The notes below the pieces were generated by a model. It was not told the DNA's origin, did not search any database, and was given only the letters and a program-made list of their open reading frames with translations. 64,000 bases of DNA from Protostelium mycophagum. Its lineage: Eukaryota > Evosea > Variosea > Protosteliida > Protosteliaceae. Location of the stretch: assembly GCA_002081555.1 (NCBI GenBank), contig KV921036.1, forward strand, positions 1-64,000, read 5' to 3'. Shown here in pieces: positions 12,144-22,921 of this stretch (positions are counted from its first letter, which is position 1; the number at the start of each line of letters is the position of its first letter). A program made the translations under genes and the position numbers.

Positions 12144-13758
12144 TCAAAACATCGTCGCGAAGAGTCCCACAAGGATCGCGGCAACAGCTGGCAGCGTCTT
12201 TGCCACACCACCCTTAGAGGATGTAGTCGAGGCTGGGCAGGAAGATGTGTCTTGAGCGAAATTGAGAGTTGGGAAGGGTTTCGTTTGGGAGGGGGACGCA
12301 GCGGTGGGTCCGGCGAGGCCGACCACACAGTAACCAATACGTGCTCCGGCGTCTCCAGTCTGTGCTATTTTTAGATCTCGGGAGAAGAAGAGAGTCTTAC
12401 GGGCTGAGCACAATTGTCTGTGGCGTTGTGGAGGATTAAAGCATGTCCTAATATAGAATTCTGACCACTCAAAGACAAGAGTCTGTCTGTCAGTTGGATG
12501 TAGTAGTAGCCGTTACCTTGGTTGATGGGGACGTTACCAAGGTCTCCGGCATGGCGGGGGGTGAGGGGGGGGATGGAGTGGGGTGACCCGGTGGGGTTAT
12601 AATGTCCCCCGGTGCCTGTTCCGTCAGTCACTCTCAAGTCACCGAAAGCGTGGATGTGGTTGGCGTGAACTGTTGTGAAGGCGGCCTGGTAATAGATAAA
12701 CACGGACACGGTGTTGCCGGTCTGTGTGAAAAAAGCTTGACCGGAGGTAAAGGTCGAAGTGACGCTCGTTGGGACGACGTAGCAGGTCGCGTTGAGGGTG
12801 GATTCTGTACATAGTCAGTGATGGCTCGTTGTAAAGACATTCTTGAGCTGCAGAGAAAATGATTACTTTTGTTTTGATCAGCTTAAAAAGAACCAGAAAC
12901 AACTGTGTTATGGATATTACGTGTAGGAGCTGCGCTGGCGGTGTTGCCAGCCACATTAGCAATTCCAATTACTCCAAATGCAAGGCGAGTTGCAGCGGAG
13001 GTGGTGTTTTGGCAGTTGTCTGTGAAATTATGAACGACCACAGAGAGTCCAATGATGGAGTTGGCGCCAGTCAATTGGAGAAGATTGATGACCTGAGAAA
13101 ATGAGCATTGATGTGCATTAAGGTCGACATCCTTCGTTTCTTGTGCTTCTCGATAACAAGCCGAAAAATTATGAGGCTGCAGCACAAAAAGATGATGTGG
13201 CATAAATAAAGAACGGACTGTGATCAAAGAAAAACATGAAAGGGTCGGTTACCTTTGTTTGACTCACTGCACCAGAAGCATCGACATCCCAGTTGCCCTA
13301 TTCAAATTTTAAGACAAAGAGATAACTTAGCTCTCTTACCATATCTCCCACGTGGCGATTGTCTGTGAGCTCTGGACATCCATGAGGAGCATTGTTTGGA
13401 TTGAAGTGGCTTCCAGCAGAGTTGCCGTTAGAGATTTCAGATATGTCACCATACTGACAATGAGTTCAAGAGATTACACACTAAGAGGCTCACCTGGTGC
13501 ACGTGGATACCATGAGGAGCGTTCAGATTCTGAGTCAAACCGGTGATGCTGATTTGGACAGTTGTGTGAGTGGCATTGAGATAGGTGAACAGAACAGTAC
13601 CATTCACAGGTCCATTGTTCAAAGAAGTGGCTGTGAGTGTGGCAACACCGACTGTGAAGTATGAGTCTTGACCATGAGGTCTCTATATAGATTCCACCTT
13701 GTGTCTGAGCGAGAGCAAGCCCCAGAAGAAGGGAAGTCAGCACGATTGTCTTTTGCAT
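12144..13758 (-). CDS. GPI-anchored two-domain Cu/Zn superoxide dismutase
   Basis: A secreted SOD with two tandem Cu/Zn-SOD domains. The N-terminus is a signal peptide (MQKTIVLTSLLLGLALAQ). Domain 1 has HGIHVHQ, GSHFNP, a downstream His, NRHVGDMGN and SVVVHN; domain 2 has HANHIHAFGD, GGHYNP, PRHAGDLGN and LILHNATDN. Each domain therefore keeps all visible copper and zinc ligands. Domain 1 lacks the usual second disulfide cysteine in its GVIG motif (AFGVIGIA), while domain 2 keeps it (YCVVGLA). The C-terminus is Ser/Thr-rich, then a hydrophobic tail (TLPAVAAILVGLFATMF), a typical GPI-attachment signal. It should dismutate extracellular superoxide at the cell surface, as described for Dictyostelium SodC. 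Convergent with the Nudix gene (242 bp apart). Confidence 0.92.
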
Positions 13759-14099
13759 GTTGCGATGTGCCGGGAAAGAAGTTCTGTCACAAAGAGCAGA
13801 AGAGATACGATGTCATGGCGTGACGTGAAGGCCACCGTTAAAAAACGTGCACGGTTTTTCATGTCAAAGTTTATTGTGATTTCAGCCTGCAACCACAAAA
13901 ATCTGGTTCTTTCCACTCGTTTCGTTTTCATCCGACAGTAGATTGTGGTGTGGTGAGAATATCTTTAAGGACTGCGACAACAGCTCTGGCGTCCACTCAG
14001 ACCGTTTTTTTCTCGCTAACCTAACGAGATTTCTCGGTTATCTGACCGTACAAGCCCAACTAGTGTAGTGTGAAAAATGCCTTTGGTCCTTTATTTGAA
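13759..14099. promoter_or_regulatory. SOD upstream region
   Basis: 341 bp between the SOD start and the end of the Hsp70 gene; it must hold the SOD promoter and the Hsp70 3' end. No coding signal seen. A stretch with inverted ACCGTT/AACGTG copies occurs at about 13842-13852. Confidence 0.4.
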
Positions 14100-16087
14100 T
14101 CACAATTCGTCGTGTACTGGCTGGCCTTCTTCACTCTTCTCTTGTGCATTTGCACCTTTATTCACGTCTACCCAGACTAATAATGCTTCTCGCACAGATT
14201 GATCAGGCTCCTTCATCGAAGCACATCCAAGCCCGAACGCAGCCTCAGCCCTCTCTCTGACGAGCATGTCCTCTTCGGCAGCTTCTTCAGTCTTCTCAAT
14301 ATGCTTGGAAATATCCTCCCACGAAAAATCCTTCGAGATGTGAAGGAACGTTGTGATCGTCGCTTGTTTTCCGGTCGTCTTATCCTCGGCAGAGACCAAC
14401 AAGCTACCGTCTATGTCGAGAGTGAAAGTCACCTCAATCCGGGGGACTCCTCGAGCGGCTGGTTGGATTCCGGAGAGCTCCAGCCTTCCGATGAAGTAGT
14501 TGTCTTTGGTCATGGATCTCTCTCCCTGGAATACCTGAATTACCACTCTGTCTTGGTTGTCTTGGTATGTGGTGAAGACTTGGGACTTTCTGTTGGGAAT
14601 GTGGCAATTCCGTGGGAAGATTGTGGTCATGATACCACCGGCTGTCTCGATGCCAAGGGTGAGAGGGGCCACATCCATCACAGGAAGAGAGCACCACTCT
14701 GGTTCTCCACTAGAGATCCCCTGTACAGCAGCTCCGTAGGCGACAGTTTCATCAGGTTTTACTCCCTTGTTAGGCTCCTTCCCGTCAAAGTATTCCTTCA
14801 AAATCTGCTGAACCTTGGGAATATGTGCAGATCCTCCGACCAAAAGGATCTCATGGATCTGATCCTTGCGTATCTGGGCATCCGCCAAGACATCTTGTAC
14901 CAGCTCGAGAATCTTTCCGAAGAATTCAGAGCTGAGCTCCTCAAATTGGGACCTGGAGAGTGTCTCCATGAGATCAATTCCGTCATAGAAGGAGTTGATT
15001 TCTATGGTGACTTTATGCTGGTTGGAGAGTTGATGCTTGGCGTCTTCGGCGGCCTTTCTTAAATTTTCGACGGCCTTCTTGTCCTTGGAGACGTCTTTTC
15101 CGGTCTTCTCCATGAAGGAATTATGAAGATGCTCCATGATCCTCTGGTCAAAATCCTACAAATCATGAGAAAATATGGAAATGAATGGAGACAGACCCGT
15201 CCTCCCAATTGAGACCCTCCTTTGATGGAGAGAACCTCAACAATACCGTTCTCAACAAATAAAACAGAAGTTTCAAAGGTACCACCCCCAAGATGAAAGT
15301 GGAGAAAGTATTTTTGGTCCTCTCGGTTTAGGTCATAGGCTATGACGGTGGCTGTTGGTTCATTGATGATGCGGAGGACATTAAGCCCGGCGATGGTGCC
15401 AGCATCTTTAACGGCTTGTCTCTGAACATCGCTGAAATAAGCGGGGCAAGTGATGATGGCATTCTTAACCTCTCCGATTTTGGACTCGGAGATCTCCTTC
15501 ATCTTGGCTGTATGATGTCATGAAAGATGTTGAAAAGAACTCACAGATGATCATGGCGAAAATCTCCTCAGGCGAGAACGTCTTCTTTTCTCCCTGAATA
15601 GTCACTCTGAAGTGGAGTTTGTTGTTCTTCTCGATGATCTCAAAAGGGTACAATTTCTTGTCCCTTTGGACCTCTAAGTCCTTGAAATTTCGACCCAAGA
15701 ATTTCTTCATGTCGAAGACGGTATTCTCCGGGTTCGAATTGGCCTGATTCTGCACTTGTCAGAAATGTGATCAATTGAGATGATGATGAAGAATGACTCG
15801 CCTTGGCGGCTTCACCGATGAGACGCTCTGTCTCGGTAAAAGCTACATAAGAAGGAGTGAGATGGTTCCCTAGATCGTTCTCAAAAATCTCGACCTGTCC
15901 GGCTCGGTTGACGACGCCCACACAAGAGTGTGTTGTTCCGATATCAATTCCTGAAGACAATGAGATCAGAAGTGTTTGGAGGCTCACCAATGACGGGCCA
16001 ATCTGATGGATTGGCAGTAGTGAACATCGACAAACTCAGGAAGATGGACAGAGCGAAAGTTAGCGCGATTGTTGTTTGGGAGTGCAT
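14100..16087 (-). CDS. Divergent ER Hsp70 (BiP-like), C-terminal HDEL
   Basis: An Hsp70 with a signal peptide ([19 protein letters not shown]), nucleotide-binding domain, substrate-binding domain and a C-terminal HDEL, so an ER-lumen protein. NBD motifs are [12 protein letters not shown] (phosphate 1), [21 protein letters not shown] (connect 1), [13 protein letters not shown] (phosphate 2) and [13 protein letters not shown]. In ordinary Hsp70s phosphate 2 reads FDLGGGTFDVS; here the first Asp (D199 of Hsc70) is His and the second (D206) is Glu, and Tyr15 is His. Lys71, Glu175, Thr13 and Asp10 equivalents remain. The substrate-binding beta domain ([12 protein letters not shown]) is intact, but the lid is short, so the protein is about 40 residues shorter than BiP. 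It is probably a specialised or weakly hydrolysing BiP paralogue. Five or so exons; divergent from the GH125 gene. Confidence 0.93.
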
Positions 16088-16483
16088 GTAATCATCCAGG
16101 TGTGGCACAAATAATGAGATTCCTGGTTTGCATTTTTTTGCGTGGCCCTTTCCAAATCTGTCAGAACCGACGGTAAGAAATGCAACGCGCTACCGACAAA
16201 TTCACGATACACTTTGTTGTGGTGCTCACCGACAATTTGGACCACGTCTCTTGAAATCAGCTTTGACAGGCACTAGGAAACCGAGAATATGAGAGCACTG
16301 TCGTGTGTCCGGTTGAAGTCCAATTACGGTTGTTGAAGGACTTGAGAGTTGAGCTGTACAACCATTGGTCGGATAGAGTCCAGTGTGAGTTTTCTTGTGC
16401 ACCCATCTCTCTGCGGGAATCCCGCAGTGCACGTCAAACACGATTTGCTTTTTGTTGGTGAAAAATTACAGTTCATCAGCAGA
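16088..16483. promoter_or_regulatory. Divergent promoter, ER Hsp70 / GH125
   Basis: 396 bp separate the start codons of the ER Hsp70 (-) and the secreted mannosidase (+). Both products enter the secretory pathway, so shared control (for example by ER stress) is conceivable. I could not identify a convincing UPR element by eye. Confidence 0.35.
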
Positions 16484-18761
16484 ATGAAGATATCATCTTT
16501 GTTGGTGATCTTCACCTTCGTGGCCTTTTCGATGGCTCTACCTAATGGAAGACCTCCCACTGACAAGCGAAAGTTTCATTCTCAAGCAGTAGAAGATCTG
16601 CTCACACAATTCACAACAAAGATGAAGGATAAAGATTTGTCCACAATCTTCAACAATTGCCTTCCTAATACTTTGGACACAACCGTAGATTACTTTGGAG
16701 ATTACAAAGGTCTCCCTGCGACCTTCGTCATCACAGGTATGACGAACAGATAACATGATCTCTAAAAAAATGTAGGTGATATTAATGCCATGTGGCTGAG
16801 AGACTCGATGAACCAGTTGATGCCCTACATGTCACTCCTTGGCAAAGATGCTCAACTCAAGAAATTAGTCGCTGGTGCCATCCGTATGCAGGCTACTCTC
16901 ATCCAGATGGTATTATTCATCCTCTTCAAAATGTTTCTGACACAGGCAGGATCCTTACGCCAATGCATTCAAAAATCCCTTCACCTCTTCCACCTTCATG
17001 CAAATCAACCCCTTCTTTAATGGTGATCAAGTTAAGCCCCCTGCTGGACCTAATGTCTGGGAATCAAAATACGAACTGGACTCTTTGGCCTCATTTTTGA
17101 GATTGACCAATGAATATTACGGACAAACCAAGGACTCTTCGTACATTGCCACAGACGAATGGAAGAACGCGCTAGAGGTGACACAATGATTCATTCCGAG
17201 TTTATCACGACAAATCGAGTAGAAGCTCGGTTCTGCGTGCCTGATGCAAACTCCCCTTACAATTTTTTTTGGTGTTTATACTTCAAGTTGTCATCTCGAG
17301 ACATGTCTGGTAAAGCCACAAAAACACCAAAACTATTAGGATTTTGTGGTGCATAAACTCTACAGAAGAGAAATAACATAGACAGACGATTCAGAAAGTT
17401 GTCAGACTTCAACAGAGAGGTACTTTAGAGGCTCTCGGCCACGAAGGTAATGGACACATCATCTTTATCCAACAATTTTACACGTCAAAATCATTTTAAT
17501 CACGGCACCACCCCGTTCTACAACTGACCGTTGTAGATTACACATTTTCCAGAGACACCAACACCAACACCGAGACCCTCTATTCAGGCGGCCTCAGCGC
17601 CCCCGTCAGAAGGTGCGGCCTCGTCAAGTCCGCTTTCAGACCTTCAGACGATGCCACCCTCTTCCCCTACCTTATTCCCGCGAATGCGATGTTGTCTGTG
17701 GAGCTGCGCAAGCTTGGAGAGACTCTGAACACCTTGAATCTCCATCACGACCTGGCACAGGAGTGTTTAAAGATTGCAAAGGAAGTGCACAATGCGATCT
17801 ACCAACACGCTGTGGTGAAGCACCCCGTATTCGGGGAGGTGAGCATCTACAACGCTATTACGTAAGATGAATTTTCATTGAATTTTCATCAGATCTTGGC
17901 CTATGAAGTGAACGGCTTTGGTGGAGTCAACTTTATGGACGATGCCAACGTGCCCAGTCTTTTGGCCCTTCCTTATCTGGGTAAATTTATTTTTTTATGC
18001 GGAAATCGGAAAAAATTGACTCTAGGCTTTGGAACAAAACTCGGAGCTTTATAGAAGTGTTTTCTGGAATCACAGACGCACATAGTAATTGTATTGAAGC
18101 GCATCTTTGTGGCTTTCGCGAAACAAAAACATGCACGAAAAACACTCCACAGAGTCCACCGCCAAACACTCTTCTGGTGTCTCTGATGACGGTTGCCATG
18201 GGCCGAATCATGTTCATTATATTATGTGTATACTTGGTGATTTGCTCGCAAATGCACTTTGGCTCCATTATTTTGTAAATCGAACGAACAAACCGTTGAA
18301 GAATACCTACTCAAAGAATTCCAGGATTTTTGAACCGTGACGATCCTCTGTACTTACGTACCAGGCAATTCGTCCTGTCAGACTACAACCCGTACAGATT
18401 CACTGGGTCAGCCGGTACCGGAATCGGTGGTCCACACGTGGGTATGAACATGATTTGGCCCATGGCAACCGTCATGAGAGCCCTGACTACCAATGACACG
18501 TCAGTATACCTTCTTATAGATGTCAGCACGCATTTTCATTTGTGTTTGTTATCTTTGGAAAATTGACTCAAAGACAGGGTTGAAATCTCGAATGCCCTCA
18601 ACAACTTGAAGGCCACCACCGCTGGCACCGGCTTCATGCATGAGTCTTTCAATGTGAATGACCCCAACTCTTACACAAGATCTTGGTTTGCATGGGCAAA
18701 CGGACTCTTTGGAGAGCTCATTCTTCAGGTTGCAGAAGAGCACCCCTCTCTCATCTTCTAA
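16484..18761 (+). CDS. GH125 exo-alpha-1,6-mannosidase, secreted
   Basis: A glycoside hydrolase of family GH125 (formerly DUF1237), exo-alpha-1,6-mannosidases acting on N-glycans and fungal or bacterial mannan. It starts with a signal peptide (MKISSLLVIFTFVAFSMA). Conserved blocks in order are TFVITGDINAMWLRDSMN, GLVKSAFRPSDDA, LFPYLIPANAM, NFMDDANVPSLLALPYLG, GIGGPHVGMNMIWPMA and, near the end, YTRSWFAWANGLFGELI. Length is close to bacterial and fungal members. Eight or so exons; a 340-nt intron at about 17981-18330 holds an inverted copy of part of the next exon. A polyadenylation-like AATAAA lies at about 18776. A secreted mannosidase would fit feeding on yeasts or bacteria. Confidence 0.92.
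18181..18480. repeat. Intron-exon inverted repeat in GH125 gene
   Basis: Intron bases 18181-18217 are the reverse complement of coding bases 18444-18480 of the next exon, 35 of 37 positions matching. The arms are about 226 nt apart and span the 3' splice site at about 18331, so the pre-mRNA could fold into a long hairpin. Confidence 0.9.
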
Positions 18762-18952
18762 AGCTACCAACAAAAATAAACAAAAGATTGATTGATGTAT
18801 CATGATTTCGCAGGAATGAATAGAGCCGTTATAAATTCAAATTTCAAGCGGATTTATTGGGCCGACCGGTCGGCTTTGTGATCATGGCGATCGAGGCGTG
18901 TCTGGATGTTGTGTATTGACATGTTAACTCTTATTGATTTTCTCCTGTCCTC

Positions 18953-19552
18953 TTACTCCTCCTCCACTACTGGAAAGCTTGAAGCTTCTCGAAAGTCGCT
19001 GAAGCCAACATCCGGCCTTAGGATGTCTTGTGTGTCCGAGAGAGGTGTTGGTGTGACGGTGAGTGTCATCTTTGACCGTTGCGCAAATTTGAGAGCGATT
19101 TGAATGTTTTGGTGTCGCCTTGATTTGTAGGCGGGGACAGGGGTGATATCCATCAGGTCTTGTGTTCTTATCATATGTGGGCTGGGGTATCTTTGTGTCT
19201 TCATCTGATCGGTTTGCGTTTCTTTTGGCCTTCTCAAGTATTAATTCTTCTTCCAATTCCCGAAAATTCGTTCATTTTTTATAACGTGAATCTCATGTCC
19301 ATTCTGCAGGTTCTCTGAAGTAGATCAATGTCAGATGACGTGGAAACCGAAAAGCCCCGTGAAATTATGAAACATTTGAGGGTTTCGGGGTGTCCGGGGG
19401 AGGGCGTCCAGATGAAGGAGGAGGGGAGTTGGTCTTGGTGAAATTGCTACGGGAATTGCAGGCCACGCTTCTTCATCAATTTCGGAGACCCACGACGTGA
19501 TCAAGCGAGGGAGGGTCCTGTAGGACTTCACATTTACAACTCGCCAAACCAA
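18953..19552 (-). CDS. Possible hypothetical protein, minus strand
   Basis: A region of higher GC and two long minus-strand frames. The downstream one ends DFREASSFPVVEEE and stops at 18953; an upstream piece reads SEIDEEAWPAIPVAISP and is proline-rich. Between them a charged segment (EEELILEKAKRNANRSDED) lies in another frame, so joining would need introns I cannot place with confidence. No family recognised. The rest of 18762-20252 shows no gene; it contains an ACCGTGA/TCACG-type inverted repeat at about 20068-20102. Confidence 0.3.
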
Positions 19553-20252
19553 TTATTGGAGTTTCATCTGGTGGTAAAATCTTGGTAAAAAATCCTGGTG
19601 GTGGTGTGTTTGATTCTCTTTTTTATGTTTTGGTTAGACCGTAAATCCTTCATAAGCAGACTGTCCGGAAGGTTGTCAACTGCAGATGACACCCACAGAT
19701 CATCCTTTGGGTTTATCAGCTTCGTCTACAACAACTCAACTTTTGCAATTTAGTTCATATTTCCGGCCTGTTCCCACAAGACACTGGCAACATCTGCCAT
19801 AAGACGTATATTGAATGTGTGCAGGCAATACAGCAGAGAATGGTGCTCTCAATAGTTTCCGAATCATCAAAGAACAGAACTTGTCTCACTATTTTTGTTG
19901 GGGACATCATCTGCAGCCGAGGGTTCGACCCCGAAAAAGGGTCAAGAGAATGTTTTTGTCTCATGACAGCCCCAAGTGTCAAACCGAACATGTCACGGTA
20001 AATAATTGCGGCCACGGGACAATAAATACCCAGAAAAAGATGAGAACTCGGTTCTATCTTAGGTGCAGCTCCCTAACCGTGACTTCACGCTAAGTTCACG
20101 AGCGGTCTCCTGATCATGGAGAATTACGTTTGATTATCCGAAGCATTGACAGGAAGGAAAATTGTCGGAAGTCTTTTTTTCAGGGAGGACTTCCTCGGTG
20201 ACATAATTTCGCAGCTCAGCCCTAAGACCACCCTTCCCTTCATCACTTCTAA

Positions 20253-22623
20253 ATGAGTTGGTTTCTGTCAGATCCTGTCGGTGGCAGAACAAAAAAAGAG
20301 ATTTTCAAAGATGAAACGATGAGTATGATCAAGTTAGCTGGCCCTGTTTTGCTTGCCAACTTCTGTAATTTTGGCATGGGTATTGTTGACAACATGTTTC
20401 TGGTAATTATCACTCATTTTCAGCTTGTAATCTTACTGCTGCAGGGCCATTTGGGAGAGACAGCGATGGCGGCTGCTGCCCTTGGACATGTGTTTGCTTT
20501 TGGCACCTCATTTTTAGCTCTAGGTCTTGTATTCGGAATGGATACCTTAATCTCACAGGCCTATGGTGCTGGTGCGTACTCCTACAGAATCAATAATTTG
20601 ATTAATTAATTGGCTGCAGGCAATTACAAATTAGTAGGAACCATCTTTCAGAACTCCCTCGTAGTGACAACATTAGCTTGCATACCCATCATGTTCTTGT
20701 GGTGGTTCTCTGCTTGTGCGTACAATCATCATCTCAATCCTAAATTTACCGTCAAAATTCTTGTCGAAATTTCTGATCATCGTTTAGTCTTTTTAAAACT
20801 GATGTGGCAATCACCAGAGCTGGCAGACCAAGCACAAATCTTCACAAGGTGGCTGTTACCTGGACTTCTTCCAACAGGTTACTACCAGGCCACACAGAGG
20901 TGAATTTATGGCATGTATAATCATTTAGATGATTCTCATCTCCAACTGTCACTTTTAAAATTCTTACCGTGAATTTTTACGGTAATTACCGTACAATTTA
21001 CTGCTGATCTCTTAACGTGGAATTTCACGCCAAATCATGCGGTTGCAACCGTGACAATTTCGTCTTTATTGATGGGTGTTGTAGATACCTCCAGAACCAG
21101 AGGATTGTGATGCCCTCTTTAATTGCTGGTGCTCTCGCATTCTGCATGAACGTGAGTTTTCTCCCGCTTTTCACATGATTTTCGCCTGTCTTAAATCTGC
21201 GATTTGAAGAGATGTACAAAAAGATTTTCGAGGAAATGACGATTTCTCAGATATTTTTCAACTGGTTCTTCATCTACAAATTGGAATGGGGTTTCTCCGG
21301 TGCTCCCAAAGCGACCTCCCTCTCCGTGAGTTTATTCATTATAATATGTATAAAATACTTGTACATTTTCCCGCCATTTTTATTGGTCATGTTTATCTGA
21401 GTTTTAATTGGATGGAACTGTTCTGAGAACATGTGTTGATGTATTCAGAGATTCCTCCTTCCATTTATGGTGTGGGGATTTGTCATCTTCAAAGGATATC
21501 ACAAAAAAACGTGGTCAGGGTGGTCCCTTGAAGCGGTGTCCCCCACCCGCTTGTGGACTTTTCTTCGGTTCGGTATACTGGGAGGTTTGATGGTTGCCTT
21601 GGAGATCTGGGGATTCCAGGTGAGGTTTCACCGAGTTTTCGGCGGTTTTCGTGGGTGCTGACCTATAACCAGATGTGTACTGTTTTCGTGGGAACTTTGG
21701 GGTCGTCCGTCTTGTTATCTTCCCACGCGATCTGCTTGAACAGTCTACTCATCGTTTGGGCCGTTCCCTCCGCCCTCTCTGTGGGGGCGTCGACAAGAGT
21801 CGGTGGGTGATGTCACGATATGTATACAGCTTTGCTCCTATTAATAGAAGATGATGTGATGACACAATTTAGGTAACTACCTTGGAGAAGGTAATCCAAC
21901 ATCTGCCAAAAACGTGGGAAGAGTTGCCATAATCTTGACTGTTGGTAAGTGTCAAAAATGATATATCTGTCAAATGAGACACCTGACATACCACTTGATT
22001 GATATGTTATAGGATATGTTGTGGTGGCTTGTGCTATCCTCTTTGGGTTGAAGGATATCATTCCAAGGGCGTACACAGACAACCAAGATATCATTGACGT
22101 GAGCCATCTTTATATTTAAGACATCACAAAGGCTCATTTCGATCTCACAGACGGTATCAAAGAATATGCTCCTGGTGATCTTATCCATCTTTACGGACGC
22201 ATTGCAGTCCACATGCGGAGGTCTGCTGCGTGGTGCCGGAAAGCCTGATGCCGGATCCATCGCCAATTTCGTCGGTTACTACCTCATCAGTCTCCCCCTG
22301 AATTTCGTGTGAGTTTTCAGTCAATTTTCCACGAGATTTCTCACAGTTCTGTGTTCCATGAACATGTCACCTTCAACAAGGCTGACACGAGCAGATTCGC
22401 GTATAAGTTGGACTTTAAACTCTATGGAGTGTGGGGTGCCCTCAACTGTGGTCTGTTAGTTGTGACTGTCATGATGGTGGTCTTCTGTCTGCGCATCAAC
22501 TACGAGAAAGAGAGCGTGGCCGCGAGAAACCGGTCAGAAGTGGGCTTCACGAAGGTGGGAGATTCGCTGGAGCTGGAGACGGCAACAGTTGGAGAGACGA
22601 TTGAGAAGGAGGAGGAACAATGA
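20253..22623 (+). CDS. MATE family transporter
   Basis: A multidrug and toxic compound extrusion (MATE, SLC47-like) secondary transporter, normally exporting organic cations in exchange for H+ or Na+. The start MSWFLSDPVGG is followed by a cytosolic helix and TM1 (IKLAGPVLLANFCNFGMG). Family motifs are GHLGETAMAAAALGH, GMDTLISQAYGAG, WLLPGLLPTGYYQATQRY, and in the second half AICLNSLLIVWAVPSALSVG and CGGLLRGAGKPDAGS. About twelve TM segments can be counted over some ten exons. The C-terminal tail is acidic (ETIEKEEEQ). Introns hold ACCGT/ACGGT hairpins (20967-21050). Tail-to-tail with the sedolisin gene. Confidence 0.93.
20967..21050. repeat. ACCGT/ACGGT inverted-repeat intron motif
   Basis: A MATE intron with alternating ACCGT and ACGGT units plus AACGTG/CACG arms. 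Related clusters: 4410-4460, 24834-24860, 39955-40010, 40857-40892, 48720-48755, 50568-50610, 52737-52805 and 57920-57960, in introns and gene flanks. Confidence 0.7.
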
Positions 22624-22921
22624 TGAGAAGAGAGATGTTTTGATGAGCTTGATACACGGATCATGAATGAGATTTCGTCAATGCTGATATCATCAACTTG
22701 GTCTTGAATAAATTCAGATTGTTAATTTTATTGAAATATGGATGCTCAAAAAAGAACTGCTGCTACAAAGAGGGTTCTGTCAAGGCAGACTGGAATCTGC
22801 CGGTGTGTTATTTGTCCGACGGATAAATTTTCACGGTGTCTATATGAAATGAAAGACACAGAGGTTAACATTGAGAATGATCATTGTCTTTAAAAACAAA
22901 CATATATTTATCAATTTCCAC

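Noticed and set aside
19918-19936. Second tRNA-like sequence GAGGGTTCGACCCCG
   Set aside because: It has a B-box-like core, but the T-stem does not pair and no other arms fold.
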